A stretch of 41,722 bases of DNA from Coriobacteriia bacterium (GTDB lineage Bacteria > Actinomycetota > Coriobacteriia > Anaerosomatales > Anaerosomataceae), in contig JAFGAG010000010.1 of the NCBI GenBank assembly GCA_016933785.1, forward strand, positions 1 to 41,722, in the 5' to 3' direction. A program made the translations under genes and the position numbers. Below the pieces are notes generated by a model that was not told the origin of the DNA, ran no database searches, and saw only the letters and a program-made list of their open reading frames with translations. Shown here one piece after another: positions 7,881 through 17,143 of this stretch (the first letter of the stretch is position 1; each line of letters starts with the position of its first letter).

Positions 7881-8564
7881 ATGTCTGAATGGACGTTCCG
7901 CATCCTGGAGCTCGCCATGTTCATCCCGGCGATCGTGCTCCACGAGGTCTCGCACGGCTACGTGTCGTACCGGTTGGGTGATCCGACGGCCAAGATGAAG
8001 GGCCGTCTGAGCCTCAACCCGATCAAGCACATGGACCCGTTCGGCACGGTGATCCTGCCGCTCCTGCTGTGGGCGTCGGGGGCGCCGGTCTTCGGTTACG
8101 CCAAACCGGTGCCGATCAACCCCAACTACTACAAGGACTACCGCAAGGGCATGCTGCTTACGGGGCTCGCCGGACCGACCACCAACCTCACCCTCGCCGT
8201 GCTGGCGGGCCTGCTGGTACGGATGCTCATCCCGCTCGGCGATCTGGCCACGGGCTCTCAACTCGACGCGAGCTTCACGCTGCTCGGGTGGGTGGTCTAC
8301 GCGCTGTACTTCTTCGCGCAGATCAACCTCGTGCTCATGTTCTTCAACCTCATCCCGATCCCGCCGCTGGACGGGTCGCGCGTGCTGCCGATCTTCCTCT
8401 CGGACAAGGCGCTCATGAAGTACCACCAGGTGGAGCAGTACGGCATCCTGATCTTCTTCGGCCTGCTCCTGCTGCTGCCCCGGATCCTCGGGTTCTCGCC
8501 GATCAGCGCGTACTTCAACGTCACGGTGTATCCGATACTCTCGCTGCTGACCGGTATCGGCTAG
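7881..8564 (+). CDS. Site-2-type metalloprotease, M50 family (small)
   Basis: A 227-residue polytopic membrane protein with the zinc motif H-E-V-S-H at 21-25 in its first transmembrane segment. The second motif, N-L-I-P-I-P-P-L-D-G near residue 155-165, supplies the third zinc ligand. This is the compact YwhC-like branch of the site-2 protease family. It lacks the PDZ domain of RseP, so a role in sigma-factor release is not implied. A conserved G-Y-A-K-P-V-P-I-N-P segment lies between the motifs. It starts 12 bp after the fusion gene and is probably co-transcribed. Its substrate is unknown. Confidence 0.88.
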   Translation: MSEWTFRILELAMFIPAIVLHEVSHGYVSYRLGDPTAKMKGRLSLNPIKHMDPFGTVILPLLLWASGAPVFGYAKPVPINPNYYKDYRKGMLLTGLAGPTTNLTLAVLAGLLVRMLIPLGDLATGSQLDASFTLLGWVVYALYFFAQINLVLMFFNLIPIPPLDGSRVLPIFLSDKALMKYHQVEQYGILIFFGLLLLLPRILGFSPISAYFNVTVYPILSLLTGIG

Positions 8565-8650
8565 ACGGCGGGCGCGCGGCTCCGGCCGCCAGGACGCCGC
8601 TGCGGTAGAATACGCCCATCTCAGGTTGGGTCCGAAGAGAAGGAAGCTCC

Positions 8651-9655
8651 ATGACCTCCAAGAAGCGCGTGCTGACCGGCTACCGTCCCACCGGGCGTCT
8701 CACCCTCGGTCACTGGTTCGGCAACCTGCTGAACATGCGGGAGATGCAGGAGGACTACGAGGCGTTCTACTTTGTGGCCGACTGGCATGCGCTCACGAGC
8801 GACTGGCAGGACACGCACGCCATCCGCCAGTACACCGAGGAGATGGTGCTCGACTGGCTCGCCGCGGGCATCGACCCCGCCAAGGCCGTCGTCTACCGCC
8901 AGAGCGATGTGCCCGAGGTGGCCGAGCTCTCCATGTACCTCTCGATGGTCACGCCGATGACGTGGCTGGAGCGCGTGCCGAGCTACAAGGAGCAGCGCGA
9001 GCAGATCACGGAGAAGGACCTCGGGAACGTCGGGTTCTTCCTCTATCCGCTGCTCATGTCGGCCGACATCCTCATCTGCCGCGCGGATGTGGTGCCCGTG
9101 GGCGAGGACCAGCTGCCGCATCTGGAGCTGACGCGCGAGATCACGCGGCGCTTCAACAACCAGTACGGCGAGCTGTTGATCGAGCCCAAGGGCGTCATCG
9201 CCAAGGAGGGCGCGCGCGTGCCGGGCACCGATGGCCGCAAGATGTCCAAGAGCTACGGCAACGCGATCTACCTCTCGGAGACCGAGGACGAGACCCGCGC
9301 CAAGGTGATGGGCATGATGACCGACCCGGCGCGCAAGCTCAAGACCGACCCGGGCGACCCCGACATCTGCCCGCTCCATCAGATCCACAGACTTGTGGCT
9401 CCGGACCCTTCGGCCATCGCCGAGTGGGACCGGTGCTGCCGATCGGCCGAGTGCGGCTGCGTGGCGCACAAGAAGCAGCTCGTGGAGGACCTGAACGCCT
9501 ACCTGCGCGACTTCCGCACCCGACGGTCGGAACTGGCGGCCGAGCCCGGGTACGCCTGGGAGGTGCTCACCGCTGGCGCCGAGCGCGTGCGACCCGAGGT
9601 GGAGTCGCTCATGACCGACGTGCGCCGCGCGATGCACGTGGACGCGGGGCGCTAG
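8651..9655 (+). CDS. trpS: Tryptophanyl-tRNA synthetase with Fe-S type cysteine motif
   Basis: Class I synthetase charging tRNA-Trp. The HIGH-like motif is T-L-G-H-W-F-G-N (H21) and the KMSKS loop is G-R-K-M-S-K-S near residues 196-202; 334 residues is normal. The unusual part is a cysteine cluster: C240, C262, C263, C268, C270 and H273. C240, C263 and C270 reproduce the spacing C-x22-C-x6-C of the [4Fe-4S] motif described for Thermotoga TrpRS, whose last ligand is a cysteine two residues further on. Here that position is His273. AAGGA precedes the ATG. The 86-bp gap upstream is too short for a T-box; it holds GGTAGAAT, a possible -10 region. Confidence 0.96.
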   Translation: MTSKKRVLTGYRPTGRLTLGHWFGNLLNMREMQEDYEAFYFVADWHALTSDWQDTHAIRQYTEEMVLDWLAAGIDPAKAVVYRQSDVPEVAELSMYLSMVTPMTWLERVPSYKEQREQITEKDLGNVGFFLYPLLMSADILICRADVVPVGEDQLPHLELTREITRRFNNQYGELLIEPKGVIAKEGARVPGTDGRKMSKSYGNAIYLSETEDETRAKVMGMMTDPARKLKTDPGDPDICPLHQIHRLVAPDPSAIAEWDRCCRSAECGCVAHKKQLVEDLNAYLRDFRTRRSELAAEPGYAWEVLTAGAERVRPEVESLMTDVRRAMHVDAGR

Positions 9656-9658
9656 GGC

Positions 9659-10402
9659 GTGTCGTACCGGGTCAAGACAGAGGGGTTCGAGGGACCGTTC
9701 GACCTGCTCCTGCAGCTGGTCGCCAGGCAGAAGGTCGACATCGCCGGGCTTTCGATCACGCAGATCACCGACCAGTACCTGGCCGAGGTCGATCGGATGC
9801 AGGACCTCGACCTTGATGTGGCGAGCGACTTCCTCGTAGTGGCGGCCACGCTGCTCGAGCTGAAGGCCGCGGCGCTGCTCCCGCGCGACGAGCCGGTCGA
9901 CATGCTGGAGTTCGACGACCTGACCCCCGAGCAGGCACGGGAGCTCCTGATCGCGCGTCTGCTCGCGTACAAGCAGTTCAAGAACGCCGCGGCCGAGCTT
10001 GCGGGCCGTCATGAGGCCGAGGCGCTCATGCATCCCCGCGCGGCCGGACTCGAGGAGCCGTTCCTGAAGCTCATGCCGGACTACCTCGAAGGCGTGACCC
10101 TGCACGGCCTGGCGGTCCTGTGCGCCGATCTCCTGCACAAGCGTGAAGTCTTCCTGCTCGAGGCCGACCATGTGGCCTCGGCGCCGATCTCGCTCGAGCT
10201 ACACGTAGAGAGCGTGGCGCGGATCATGCGCAACAGGCGGCGCTCGTCGTTCCGGGAGCTCGTATCGGGTGACGCCTCAGTAGAGGAGCTCGTCGTGACC
10301 TTCCTCGCGATACTCGAGCTCTACAAGCGCGGGCTCGTGAAGCTGGAGCAGAACGACCTGTTCGAGGACATCGAGATAGTAGGGATCGGTGATGAGGCGT
10401 GA
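9659..10402 (+). CDS. scpA: Segregation and condensation protein A
   Basis: Kleisin subunit that bridges the SMC ATPase heads, with ScpB, in chromosome condensation and segregation. The 247 residues open with F-E-G-P-F-D-L-L-L-Q-L-V, the conserved N-terminal helix that contacts the SMC neck. V-D-I-A-G-L-S-I-x-Q-I-T-D-Q-Y and the D-F-L-V-V-A-A-T-L-L-E-L-K-A helix follow. The C-terminal winged helix (F-L-A-I-L-E-L-Y-K-R-G) binds the SMC cap. It begins with GTG three bases after trpS and overlaps scpB by four. Conservation of the scpA-scpB pair makes the call secure; smc itself is not in the window. Confidence 0.95.
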   Translation: MSYRVKTEGFEGPFDLLLQLVARQKVDIAGLSITQITDQYLAEVDRMQDLDLDVASDFLVVAATLLELKAAALLPRDEPVDMLEFDDLTPEQARELLIARLLAYKQFKNAAAELAGRHEAEALMHPRAAGLEEPFLKLMPDYLEGVTLHGLAVLCADLLHKREVFLLEADHVASAPISLELHVESVARIMRNRRRSSFRELVSGDASVEELVVTFLAILELYKRGLVKLEQNDLFEDIEIVGIGDEA

Positions 10403-11118
10403 GCCGGGACAACTCGGGCATCAGAGGCGCACTTGAGGCGCTCCTGTTCGTATCGGACGAGCCGGTTCCCTCTTCTCGGCTCAGCAAGATCCTCGAAGTC
10501 GCGACCGCCGAGGTCGACGACACCCTGCACTCGCTTGCCGCCGAATTCGCCAACGAGGAGCGGGGCTTTCAGCTCCGCGAGGTGGCGGGCGGCTGGCGGA
10601 TGTACACGCATCCCGCGTACCACCAGCAGGTGGAGGAGTACGTGCTCTCGTGGGACACCCGGCGCCTCTCGCAGGCCGCTCTGGAGGCGCTCGCGGTCGT
10701 CGCATACCACCAACCCGTTACCCGTCAGGGCGTGAACGCCGTCCGCGGCGTCAACAGCGAGGCCGTGATCTCGTCGCTCATCGAGAAGGGTCTCGTGCGT
10801 GAGGCCGGGCGCGACAAGAACGCCGGCAACGCGATCCTGTACGGCACCACGCGCACGTTCCTGGAGCGTTTCGGCCTGAAGGACCTTGCTGAGTTGCCGC
10901 CGCTTGCGGAGTTCGCGCCCGATCCGGAGACCGAGCGGGCGATCCGCGAGCGGCTCAACGCGCTCGACGGCAGCCTGCTCGACGTGGACGACGATCTTGA
11001 GGCGGACGACGATCTTGAGGCGGACGACGAACGGGACTCGGACGACGGGCAGGAGACAGACGAGACCCTCGGCGACGCAGGTGAGGAGCATGGTGACGAC
11101 CCCGCAGACGCCGAGTGA
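10399..11118 (+). CDS. scpB: Segregation and condensation protein B
   Basis: Partner of ScpA in the SMC complex. Two winged-helix domains are visible: I-R-G-A-L-E-A-L-L-F-V-S-D-E-P at the start and L-S-Q-A-A-L-E-A-L-A-V-V-A-Y-H-Q-P-V-T-R near residue 95, the family signature. The fold ends near residue 185 with T-T-R-T-F-L-E-R-F-G-L. The remaining ~45 residues are an acidic tail with an in-frame 18-bp duplication. It begins with GTG overlapping scpA and overlaps the pseudouridine synthase gene by 29 bp. Confidence 0.95.
   Translation: MSRDNSGIRGALEALLFVSDEPVPSSRLSKILEVATAEVDDTLHSLAAEFANEERGFQLREVAGGWRMYTHPAYHQQVEEYVLSWDTRRLSQAALEALAVVAYHQPVTRQGVNAVRGVNSEAVISSLIEKGLVREAGRDKNAGNAILYGTTRTFLERFGLKDLAELPPLAEFAPDPETERAIRERLNALDGSLLDVDDDLEADDDLEADDERDSDDGQETDETLGDAGEEHGDDPADAE
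10987..11030 (+). repeat. Tandem 18-bp duplication inside the scpB acidic tail
   Basis: The unit GACGACGATCTTGAGGCG occurs at 10987-11004 and 11005-11022, followed by a partial third copy to 11030. It encodes a repeated D-D-D-L-E-A. Being a multiple of three, it keeps the frame and lengthens a disordered acidic tail, a likely site of length variation by slippage. Confidence 0.9.
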
Positions 11119-11854
11119 GCGCGAAGGAGCCGAGCGGATCGCGAAGTTCCTTGCTCGCGCGGGCATCGCGTCCCGGCGTGCGTCCGAGGAAATCGTGGCT
11201 GCCGGGCGTGTGAGCGTGAACGGCGAGGTGGTGACCTCCCCAGGGACCAAGATCGTAGCGGGTACCGATGAGGTGCGCCTGGACGGCGCCGTGGTGGAAC
11301 CACCCGCCGAGCTCGTCTACCTGATGCTCAACAAGCCGATGGGCGTCATGACCACCCTCGACGATCCACAGGGCCGCCCCACGGTAGCCGATTACATCCC
11401 CCCGGGCATGCCGCGCGTGTTCCCGGTGGGTCGGCTCGACTACACCACGACGGGACTGCTGCTGCTCACCAACGACGGCGAGCTGGCGCAGCTGATGATG
11501 CACCCGCGCCATCACGTGCCCAAGCTCTACTACGCGGTGGTGGACGGGATCCCCGATGCGGGCGACCTCACACAGCTGCGGAAGGGCGTGCTGCTCGATG
11601 ACGGCCTGACATCGCCCGCCGGCGCGCGGGTCGTGCAGGTGCGCGAACGGACCGCGGCGGTGGAGCTTACCCTTCGCGAGGGGCGGAAGCGCCAGGTGCG
11701 GCGGATGCTCTCGGCCATCGGCCACCCCGTGATCGCGCTTTCACGCATCGAGTACGGGCCGCTCACGCTTGGTGATCTGCCCGAGGGCGCGGTGCGGCTG
11801 CTCGAACCGCACGAAGTGGAGGCGCTTCGCGCCTCGGCCAGCGGAGGTGTCTGA
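11090..11854 (+). CDS. rluB: Ribosomal pseudouridine synthase, RluB/RsuA type
   Basis: Converts a uridine in ribosomal RNA to pseudouridine. An N-terminal S4 RNA-binding domain (A-K-F-L-A-R-A-G-I-A-S-R-R-A-S-E) is followed by the RsuA-type catalytic domain. The nucleophile is Asp117 in G-R-L-D-Y-T-T-T-G-L-L-L-L-T-N-D-G; R-K-R-Q-V-R-R-M-L is the later RNA-contact motif. The 254-residue length is that of RluB of Gram-positives, where the gene regularly follows scpB. The start is ATG 11090 or GTG 11093; GAGG at 11083-11086 suits the second slightly better. Distinguishing RluB from RsuA is by neighbourhood, not by a diagnostic residue. Confidence 0.9.
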   Translation: MVTTPQTPSEREGAERIAKFLARAGIASRRASEEIVAAGRVSVNGEVVTSPGTKIVAGTDEVRLDGAVVEPPAELVYLMLNKPMGVMTTLDDPQGRPTVADYIPPGMPRVFPVGRLDYTTTGLLLLTNDGELAQLMMHPRHHVPKLYYAVVDGIPDAGDLTQLRKGVLLDDGLTSPAGARVVQVRERTAAVELTLREGRKRQVRRMLSAIGHPVIALSRIEYGPLTLGDLPEGAVRLLEPHEVEALRASASGGV

Positions 11855-12420
11855 TGCTTGCAGTGGTGACCGGACCGGTTCGGAGCGGCAAGTCTCGCGT
11901 TGCGCTCGATCTTGCGCTGCAGACCGGAAGCGAGATCGTGATCGCGGTCGGTGGCAGGGCCGATGACGAGGAGATGGCGCGCCGCATCGCCGCACATCAG
12001 GCCGATCGGCCTGCTAGCATCCGCGTGCTCGAAGTGGGCGATGACTCCGCGTGGGTGGCGGGAGTCTCAGCCGATGCGTGCTTGCTCGTGGACTGCCTTG
12101 GCACGCTGCTCGGTCTCGGGCTGGCGGACCTCGTGCCCGATGACGCCGATCTCGCTACCGCCGTGGTGGAGCGCACCGCCGGCGCACGAGCCGACGCGTT
12201 GGTCTCGGCGCTCCTGCTGCGCGGGGGCGACACGGTCATCGTCGGCAACGAGACAGGTTGGGGAGTGGTGCCGGCGACACCGCTGGGGCGCCTCTTCAGG
12301 GACGTGATGGGCCGCTCGCTGCGGATGCTCGTCGACTCGGCGGACGTCGCGGTCTGCGTTGTGGCCGGCAGGTGCATCGATCTGACGTCATTACCACGGG
12401 AGGCACGATGGGAGAGGTGA
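11854..12420 (+). CDS. cobU: Adenosylcobinamide kinase / guanylyltransferase
   Basis: Phosphorylates adenosylcobinamide and then adds GMP, giving the activated ring for nucleotide-loop assembly of cobalamin. The P-loop G-P-V-R-S-G-K-S is at residues 7-14. R-R-I-A-A-H-Q-A-D-R-P contains the histidine expected to carry GMP. V-G-N-E-T-G-W-G-V-V-P-A-T-P-L-G-R-L-F-R-D is the CobU/CobP signature. The 188-residue length is typical. The ATG shares its A with the TGA of the upstream gene and CGGAGG lies before it. It forms an operon with cobT and cobS. No cobalamin riboswitch fits, because there is no leader space. Confidence 0.95.
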   Translation: MLAVVTGPVRSGKSRVALDLALQTGSEIVIAVGGRADDEEMARRIAAHQADRPASIRVLEVGDDSAWVAGVSADACLLVDCLGTLLGLGLADLVPDDADLATAVVERTAGARADALVSALLLRGGDTVIVGNETGWGVVPATPLGRLFRDVMGRSLRMLVDSADVAVCVVAGRCIDLTSLPREARWER

Positions 12421-13511
12421 CCGCGCAGGTTCCCGGACCACGGGAGCGCGCGCTTCAGGAGAGCTGCTGTAGCATCGGACTGCCGGATGCCGACTACGAG
12501 CGGCGTGCGTGGACGCGGTTGGATTCGCTTACCAAGCCGCCGAGGAGCCTCGGGCAGCTCGAGGAGATCGCCGCGCGGATGGCTGCGGTGCAACGCAGCG
12601 AGCGGCCGACAGCGTCACCGGCGGCAGTGACGCTGTTCGCGGGCGATCACGGTGTGGTGGCCGAGGGTGTCTCGGCGTGGCCGTCGGAGGTCACGTACCA
12701 GATGATGGCCAACTTCGTCGCCGGCGGCGCCGCCATCAACCAGATCGCCTCCTTCGTGGGCGCGAAGCTCGTGCTCACGGACGTGGGCGTGGCATCGGAC
12801 ACCTCGGGTCTTCCGGGTGTCGTGCAGGCGAAGGTGCGTCCCGGTACCCGAAACATGGCGCTCGAGCAGGCGATGACTCGTGAGGAGGCCGCCGAGGCCG
12901 TGCTCGTAGGTATCGATACCGTACGGCGGCTCGCCGCCGAGGGAATCAAGGTCATCGCCGTCGGTGAGATGGGTATCGGCAACTCGACTGCGGCGGCCGC
13001 ACTCGCGGCAGCATACACCGGCGTTCCGGTGAGCCGCGTGATCGGCCCCGGGACCGGGTTGGACGATGCGGGCATGACGCGCAAGTCGGCCGTGGTGGAC
13101 CGCGCGATCCGGCTGCACCGCCCGCTGGCCGACGATGCGCTCGGCACGCTCGCCGCCCTCGGCGGGCTCGAGATCGCGGCGATGGCCGGGGTCTTCCTCG
13201 GCTGCGCCGCCGAGCACGTCTGCGGTGTCGCCGACGGCTTCATCTCGGCCGCCGCGTCGCTTGTCGCCGCGAACCTCTGTCCCGAATCGCTCGCATCGGT
13301 CTTCGGCTCGCATCTCTCTGACGAGCCCGGCCACAGTGTCGCGCTCGTGCCCCTCGAGCTGGACCCGTTCCTGCACCTGCACATGCGCCTGGGCGAGGGT
13401 ACCGGCGCCGCGTTGGCCATCCCCGTGATGGGTGCCGCGTGTGCCGTCCTGAACGGTATGGCCACCTTCGGCGAGGCCGGTGTTACCGAGCGTCCGGAGG
13501 ACGACCGGTGA
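12408..13511 (+). CDS. cobT: Nicotinate-nucleotide--dimethylbenzimidazole phosphoribosyltransferase
   Basis: Makes alpha-ribazole phosphate, the lower ligand precursor of cobalamin. It carries L-T-K-P-P-R-S-L-G-Q-L-E-E (near residue 40), F-A-G-D-H-G-V-V-A-E-G-V-S, G-E-M-G-I-G-N-S-T-A-A-A-A and, near the C-terminus, M-R-L-G-E-G-T-G-A-A-L, which includes the catalytic glutamate. At 367 residues it is full length. The ATG at 12408 has GGGAGG at a good distance and overlaps cobU by 13 bp. Base specificity (dimethylbenzimidazole or another lower ligand) cannot be told from the sequence. Confidence 0.96.
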   Translation: MGEVTAQVPGPRERALQESCCSIGLPDADYERRAWTRLDSLTKPPRSLGQLEEIAARMAAVQRSERPTASPAAVTLFAGDHGVVAEGVSAWPSEVTYQMMANFVAGGAAINQIASFVGAKLVLTDVGVASDTSGLPGVVQAKVRPGTRNMALEQAMTREEAAEAVLVGIDTVRRLAAEGIKVIAVGEMGIGNSTAAAALAAAYTGVPVSRVIGPGTGLDDAGMTRKSAVVDRAIRLHRPLADDALGTLAALGGLEIAAMAGVFLGCAAEHVCGVADGFISAAASLVAANLCPESLASVFGSHLSDEPGHSVALVPLELDPFLHLHMRLGEGTGAALAIPVMGAACAVLNGMATFGEAGVTERPEDDR

Positions 13512-14257
13512 TAGCAGGGCTGCTGGGCGCCGTCCGCCTGCTCACGGTCATCCCGGCCGGTGGTGCCGAGGGCGGCAGGCCCGTGCGGTTCTTCCCGCTT
13601 GTGGGGTGGCTGTTCGCGGGACTGTGGCTGCTGCTTGCGCAGGCCGCCGAGGTGATCGGGGCAAACGCGGGGGCGGGGGCGCTTCTGAGTGCCGCGCTGA
13701 TGGTGCTCGCAAGCGGGCTGCTCTCCGGCTTCCTGCACTGGGATGGTCTGGCCGACTGTGCAGACGGTCTCGGCGTGCGGGGCGATGCGGCACGTCGGCT
13801 GGAGGTCATGCGCTCGAGCACGGTCGGTGCGTTCGGGGTGGCCGCGATCGTCTTTGCCGCACTGGTGCAGACAGCCGCGATCGCGGTGATCCTCGAGAGT
13901 GGGACGCTGTGGGGCCTTGCGGCCGCACCGGTGCTCGGGCGCCTGGGCGCCACGCTCGCGCTCGGCCTGCGCGATCCCGCCCGGCCCGACGGCCTCGGGG
14001 CGCGCTACGCCTCCAGGCTTCCCGTGACCGCCGTGCTGGCGGCCGCGCTTCTCGTATTGCCGCTCCTCGGATGGCGGCCGGAGTCGTATCCGACGCTTGC
14101 GGTCGCCACTGCCGCCGGGTTGGCGGTAGCGCTCTTCGCGCCAGAACCCTTCGTCCGGCGGCTGGGTGGAGTGACCGGCGACGTCGCCGGCGCCACGATC
14201 CTCCTGACCGAGACTGCCGTGCTCGTCATGGCGGCGTTCGCCGGAGGCCCGCTGTGA
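13508..14257 (+). CDS. cobS: Adenosylcobinamide-GDP ribazoletransferase (cobalamin synthase)
   Basis: Integral membrane enzyme that joins adenosylcobinamide-GDP with alpha-ribazole (phosphate), completing cobalamin. The family marks are R-F-F-P-L-V-G-W near the N-terminus and H-W-D-G-L-A-D-C-A-D-G-L, a metal-binding aspartate cluster. The rest is strongly hydrophobic with several membrane spans, ending in a G-D-V-x-G-A segment (V-T-G-D-V-A-G-A-T). The 249-residue length fits. It starts with GTG overlapping the cobT stop, with GGAGG upstream. A possible phosphatase partner follows immediately. Confidence 0.94.
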   Translation: MIAGLLGAVRLLTVIPAGGAEGGRPVRFFPLVGWLFAGLWLLLAQAAEVIGANAGAGALLSAALMVLASGLLSGFLHWDGLADCADGLGVRGDAARRLEVMRSSTVGAFGVAAIVFAALVQTAAIAVILESGTLWGLAAAPVLGRLGATLALGLRDPARPDGLGARYASRLPVTAVLAAALLVLPLLGWRPESYPTLAVATAAGLAVALFAPEPFVRRLGGVTGDVAGATILLTETAVLVMAAFAGGPL

Positions 14258-14841
14258 GCATGGGGCGTGAGATCATGCTGGTCCGCCACCCTGAGACAGT
14301 CGCCAACGCTGCGCGCCGCCTGTGTGGCACAACCGCCTCCGCGCTGACGGCGCGTGGTGAGCGCCAGGCTGCCGCACTGGGGGTCGCGATCGCGCGGTGG
14401 ACGCCCGAGGTGCTCTACACCTCGCCCAGCGACCGCACGCGCGCGGTGGCAGCTCTTGCGGATCCGCACGGTGAGCGCACGGTGGTAGTCGATGACGCGC
14501 GGGAGATCGACTTCGGGCGTGCCGAGGGGCTCACCTACGACGAGCTCGACACCCATGGGATCGCGCTGGACTTCACGGGCGGGGGTCCGGTGGCGCCCGG
14601 TGGCGAGGAGGGCGCGGCCTTCGATGCGCGGGTGGGCCGGACCGCCTCGGTGCTGCTCTCCGGGGCGCCGCGTGTGGCTCTCATCACGCACGGTGGCGTG
14701 CTGCGCCTACTGCTGTCGCATCTCGTGGGGTTTCCCGCAGAGCTCGCCTGGCGTATCGACCTGCCCAACGCCGCGATCGCCGTCGTGAGGTTCACGGACG
14801 GGTACGGGATGCTGAGCGAGCTTCGCCGCCCACCGGAGTAG
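14254..14841 (+). CDS. Histidine phosphatase, CobC-like
   Basis: A 195-residue branch-1 histidine phosphatase. The catalytic loop is L-V-R-H-P-E-T; the usual RHG is RHP here, a variant found in this superfamily. L-Y-T-S-P-S-D-R-T-R, E-I-D-F-G-R-A-E-G-L-T-Y and I-T-H-G-G-V-L-R follow in the usual order. Position after cobU-cobT-cobS, with a GTG overlapping the cobS stop, suggests it removes phosphate from alpha-ribazole phosphate or adenosylcobalamin phosphate. Sequence alone does not separate this from other small phosphatases. ATG 14260 is an alternative start, but GGAGG at 14243-14247 favours GTG 14254. Confidence 0.8.
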   Translation: MSMGREIMLVRHPETVANAARRLCGTTASALTARGERQAAALGVAIARWTPEVLYTSPSDRTRAVAALADPHGERTVVVDDAREIDFGRAEGLTYDELDTHGIALDFTGGGPVAPGGEEGAAFDARVGRTASVLLSGAPRVALITHGGVLRLLLSHLVGFPAELAWRIDLPNAAIAVVRFTDGYGMLSELRRPPE

Positions 14842-14934
14842 TCCGCCGCCGACGGGACGCGCCGCGCGCCGTGCTTGCATCCGGTACACTCGCTGCGCGA
14901 CAATGCTCCCCACGTCGACCAGGGAGGACCATCC

Positions 14935-16035
14935 GTGGACTGGGACCAGATGATTCGCGCCGAACTCGAGGGACTCGTGCCGTACGCGCCGGGTCTGCGC
15001 GAGGAGGAGGTCCGCGACCGGTCGGGCCGCGAGGACATCTGCAAGCTGTCGAGCAACGAGAGCCCGTACGGCCCCTTCCCGGCGGCCATCGAGGCGATGC
15101 GCGCCGAGCTTCACGGCCTCAACAGGTATCCAGAGGGAGCGAGCGTCACGCTCCATGAGAAGCTCTCGGCCCGTCACGGAGTGCCTACCGAGCGGATCAT
15201 CGTCGGCAACGGCAGCAACGAGCTCCTGCGGCTGATCGCCCAGGCCGTTCTGCGGCCGGGTGACGAGGTCGTCTACCCGTGGCCGTCGTTCGTCGTGTAC
15301 CCCACCGTCACGCGGATGTTCGGGGCCACCGCCGTGCCCGTACCGCTCGTGGACGGCGTGCATTACGACCTCGACGCGATGTTCGCCGCGGTGACCGAAC
15401 GTACGCGGCTGCTGTTCCTGTGCAACCCCAACAACCCGACGGGCACCATCTACACACGCGATGCGTTCGAGCAGTTCCTCGAGCGCTTGCCGGCGCACGT
15501 GCTGCTCGTGCTCGATGAGGCGTACTTCGAGTTCGTCACTGACCCGGCGTACCCGGACGGGCTCACGTACTTCGACGGCGAGCGCCCGATCGTCGTGCTC
15601 CGCACGTTCTCCAAGATCTACTCGCTTGCCGGGCTGCGTGTCGGCTATGGCTTCGCCCCGGAGCCGCTCAGGCACGCGCTCGACTGCATCCGCGAGCCGT
15701 TCAACGTGAACTCCGTGGCACAGGCCGGAGCTGTCGCCTCGCTCGACGACGATGACGAGGTTCAGCGCCGCCGGGATGAGAACCAAGAACAGAAGACCTA
15801 CCTCTATTCGGGCTTCGACCGGCTCGGCATCCAGTGGGTGCCGTCGGAGACGAACTTCGTCTGGATCAAGACGGAGCGGCCGGTCGAAGTGTTCGAGGGC
15901 CTCCTTGAGGAGGGGGTGATCGTGCGCGCGTTCGGCCCGACCCCCGCGCTCCGCGTGGGTGTTGGGACACCCGAGGAGTCACGTCGCACGATCGAAGCGT
16001 TCGAAGCGGTCATCGCCCGCCTCGGCAGCGTCTGA
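14935..16035 (+). CDS. hisC: Histidinol-phosphate aminotransferase
   Basis: PLP enzyme transferring an amino group between glutamate and imidazole acetol phosphate in histidine synthesis. It carries K-L-S-S-N-E-S-P-Y-G-P, G-N-G-S-N-E-L-L, N-P-N-N-P-T-G, L-D-E-A-Y-F-E-F, and the Schiff-base lysine in R-T-F-S-K-I-Y-S-L-A-G-L-R (about residue 227). The GTG at 14935 is chosen because AGGGAGGA precedes it; the ATG at 14875 would add 20 unrelated residues. The enzyme stands next to aroF-tyrA-aroA, so it may also act on aromatic keto acids, as some HisC homologues do. The 93-bp gap before it shows TTGCAT at about 14875 but no good -10. Confidence 0.93.
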   Translation: MDWDQMIRAELEGLVPYAPGLREEEVRDRSGREDICKLSSNESPYGPFPAAIEAMRAELHGLNRYPEGASVTLHEKLSARHGVPTERIIVGNGSNELLRLIAQAVLRPGDEVVYPWPSFVVYPTVTRMFGATAVPVPLVDGVHYDLDAMFAAVTERTRLLFLCNPNNPTGTIYTRDAFEQFLERLPAHVLLVLDEAYFEFVTDPAYPDGLTYFDGERPIVVLRTFSKIYSLAGLRVGYGFAPEPLRHALDCIREPFNVNSVAQAGAVASLDDDDEVQRRRDENQEQKTYLYSGFDRLGIQWVPSETNFVWIKTERPVEVFEGLLEEGVIVRAFGPTPALRVGVGTPEESRRTIEAFEAVIARLGSV

Positions 16036-16052
16036 GAGACGCCGCGGGGCAT

Positions 16053-16097
16053 GTGACGGCCGCGGAGACGACCGTCACGACACGCGCACCTGTGCGC
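16053..16097 (+). other. Two hairpins in the hisC-aroF gap
   Basis: GTGACGG (16053-16059) pairs with CCGTCAC (16072-16078), and GCGCA (16084-16088) pairs with TGCGC (16093-16097), followed by TT. They occupy most of the 82-bp gap before aroF. Neither has a proper U tract. They may be a weak terminator, a processing site or a leader element. Confidence 0.4.
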
Positions 16098-16117
16098 TTA
16101 TGAAGGGGTGATGCGAC

Positions 16118-17139
<1,022 letters not shown>

Positions 17140-17143
<4 letters not shown>

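Noticed and set aside
8565-8650. T-box leader before trpS
   Set aside because: 86 bp is too short and the T-box core sequence is absent.
11840-11860. Cobalamin riboswitch before the cob genes
   Set aside because: cobU overlaps the preceding stop, leaving no leader for an aptamer.
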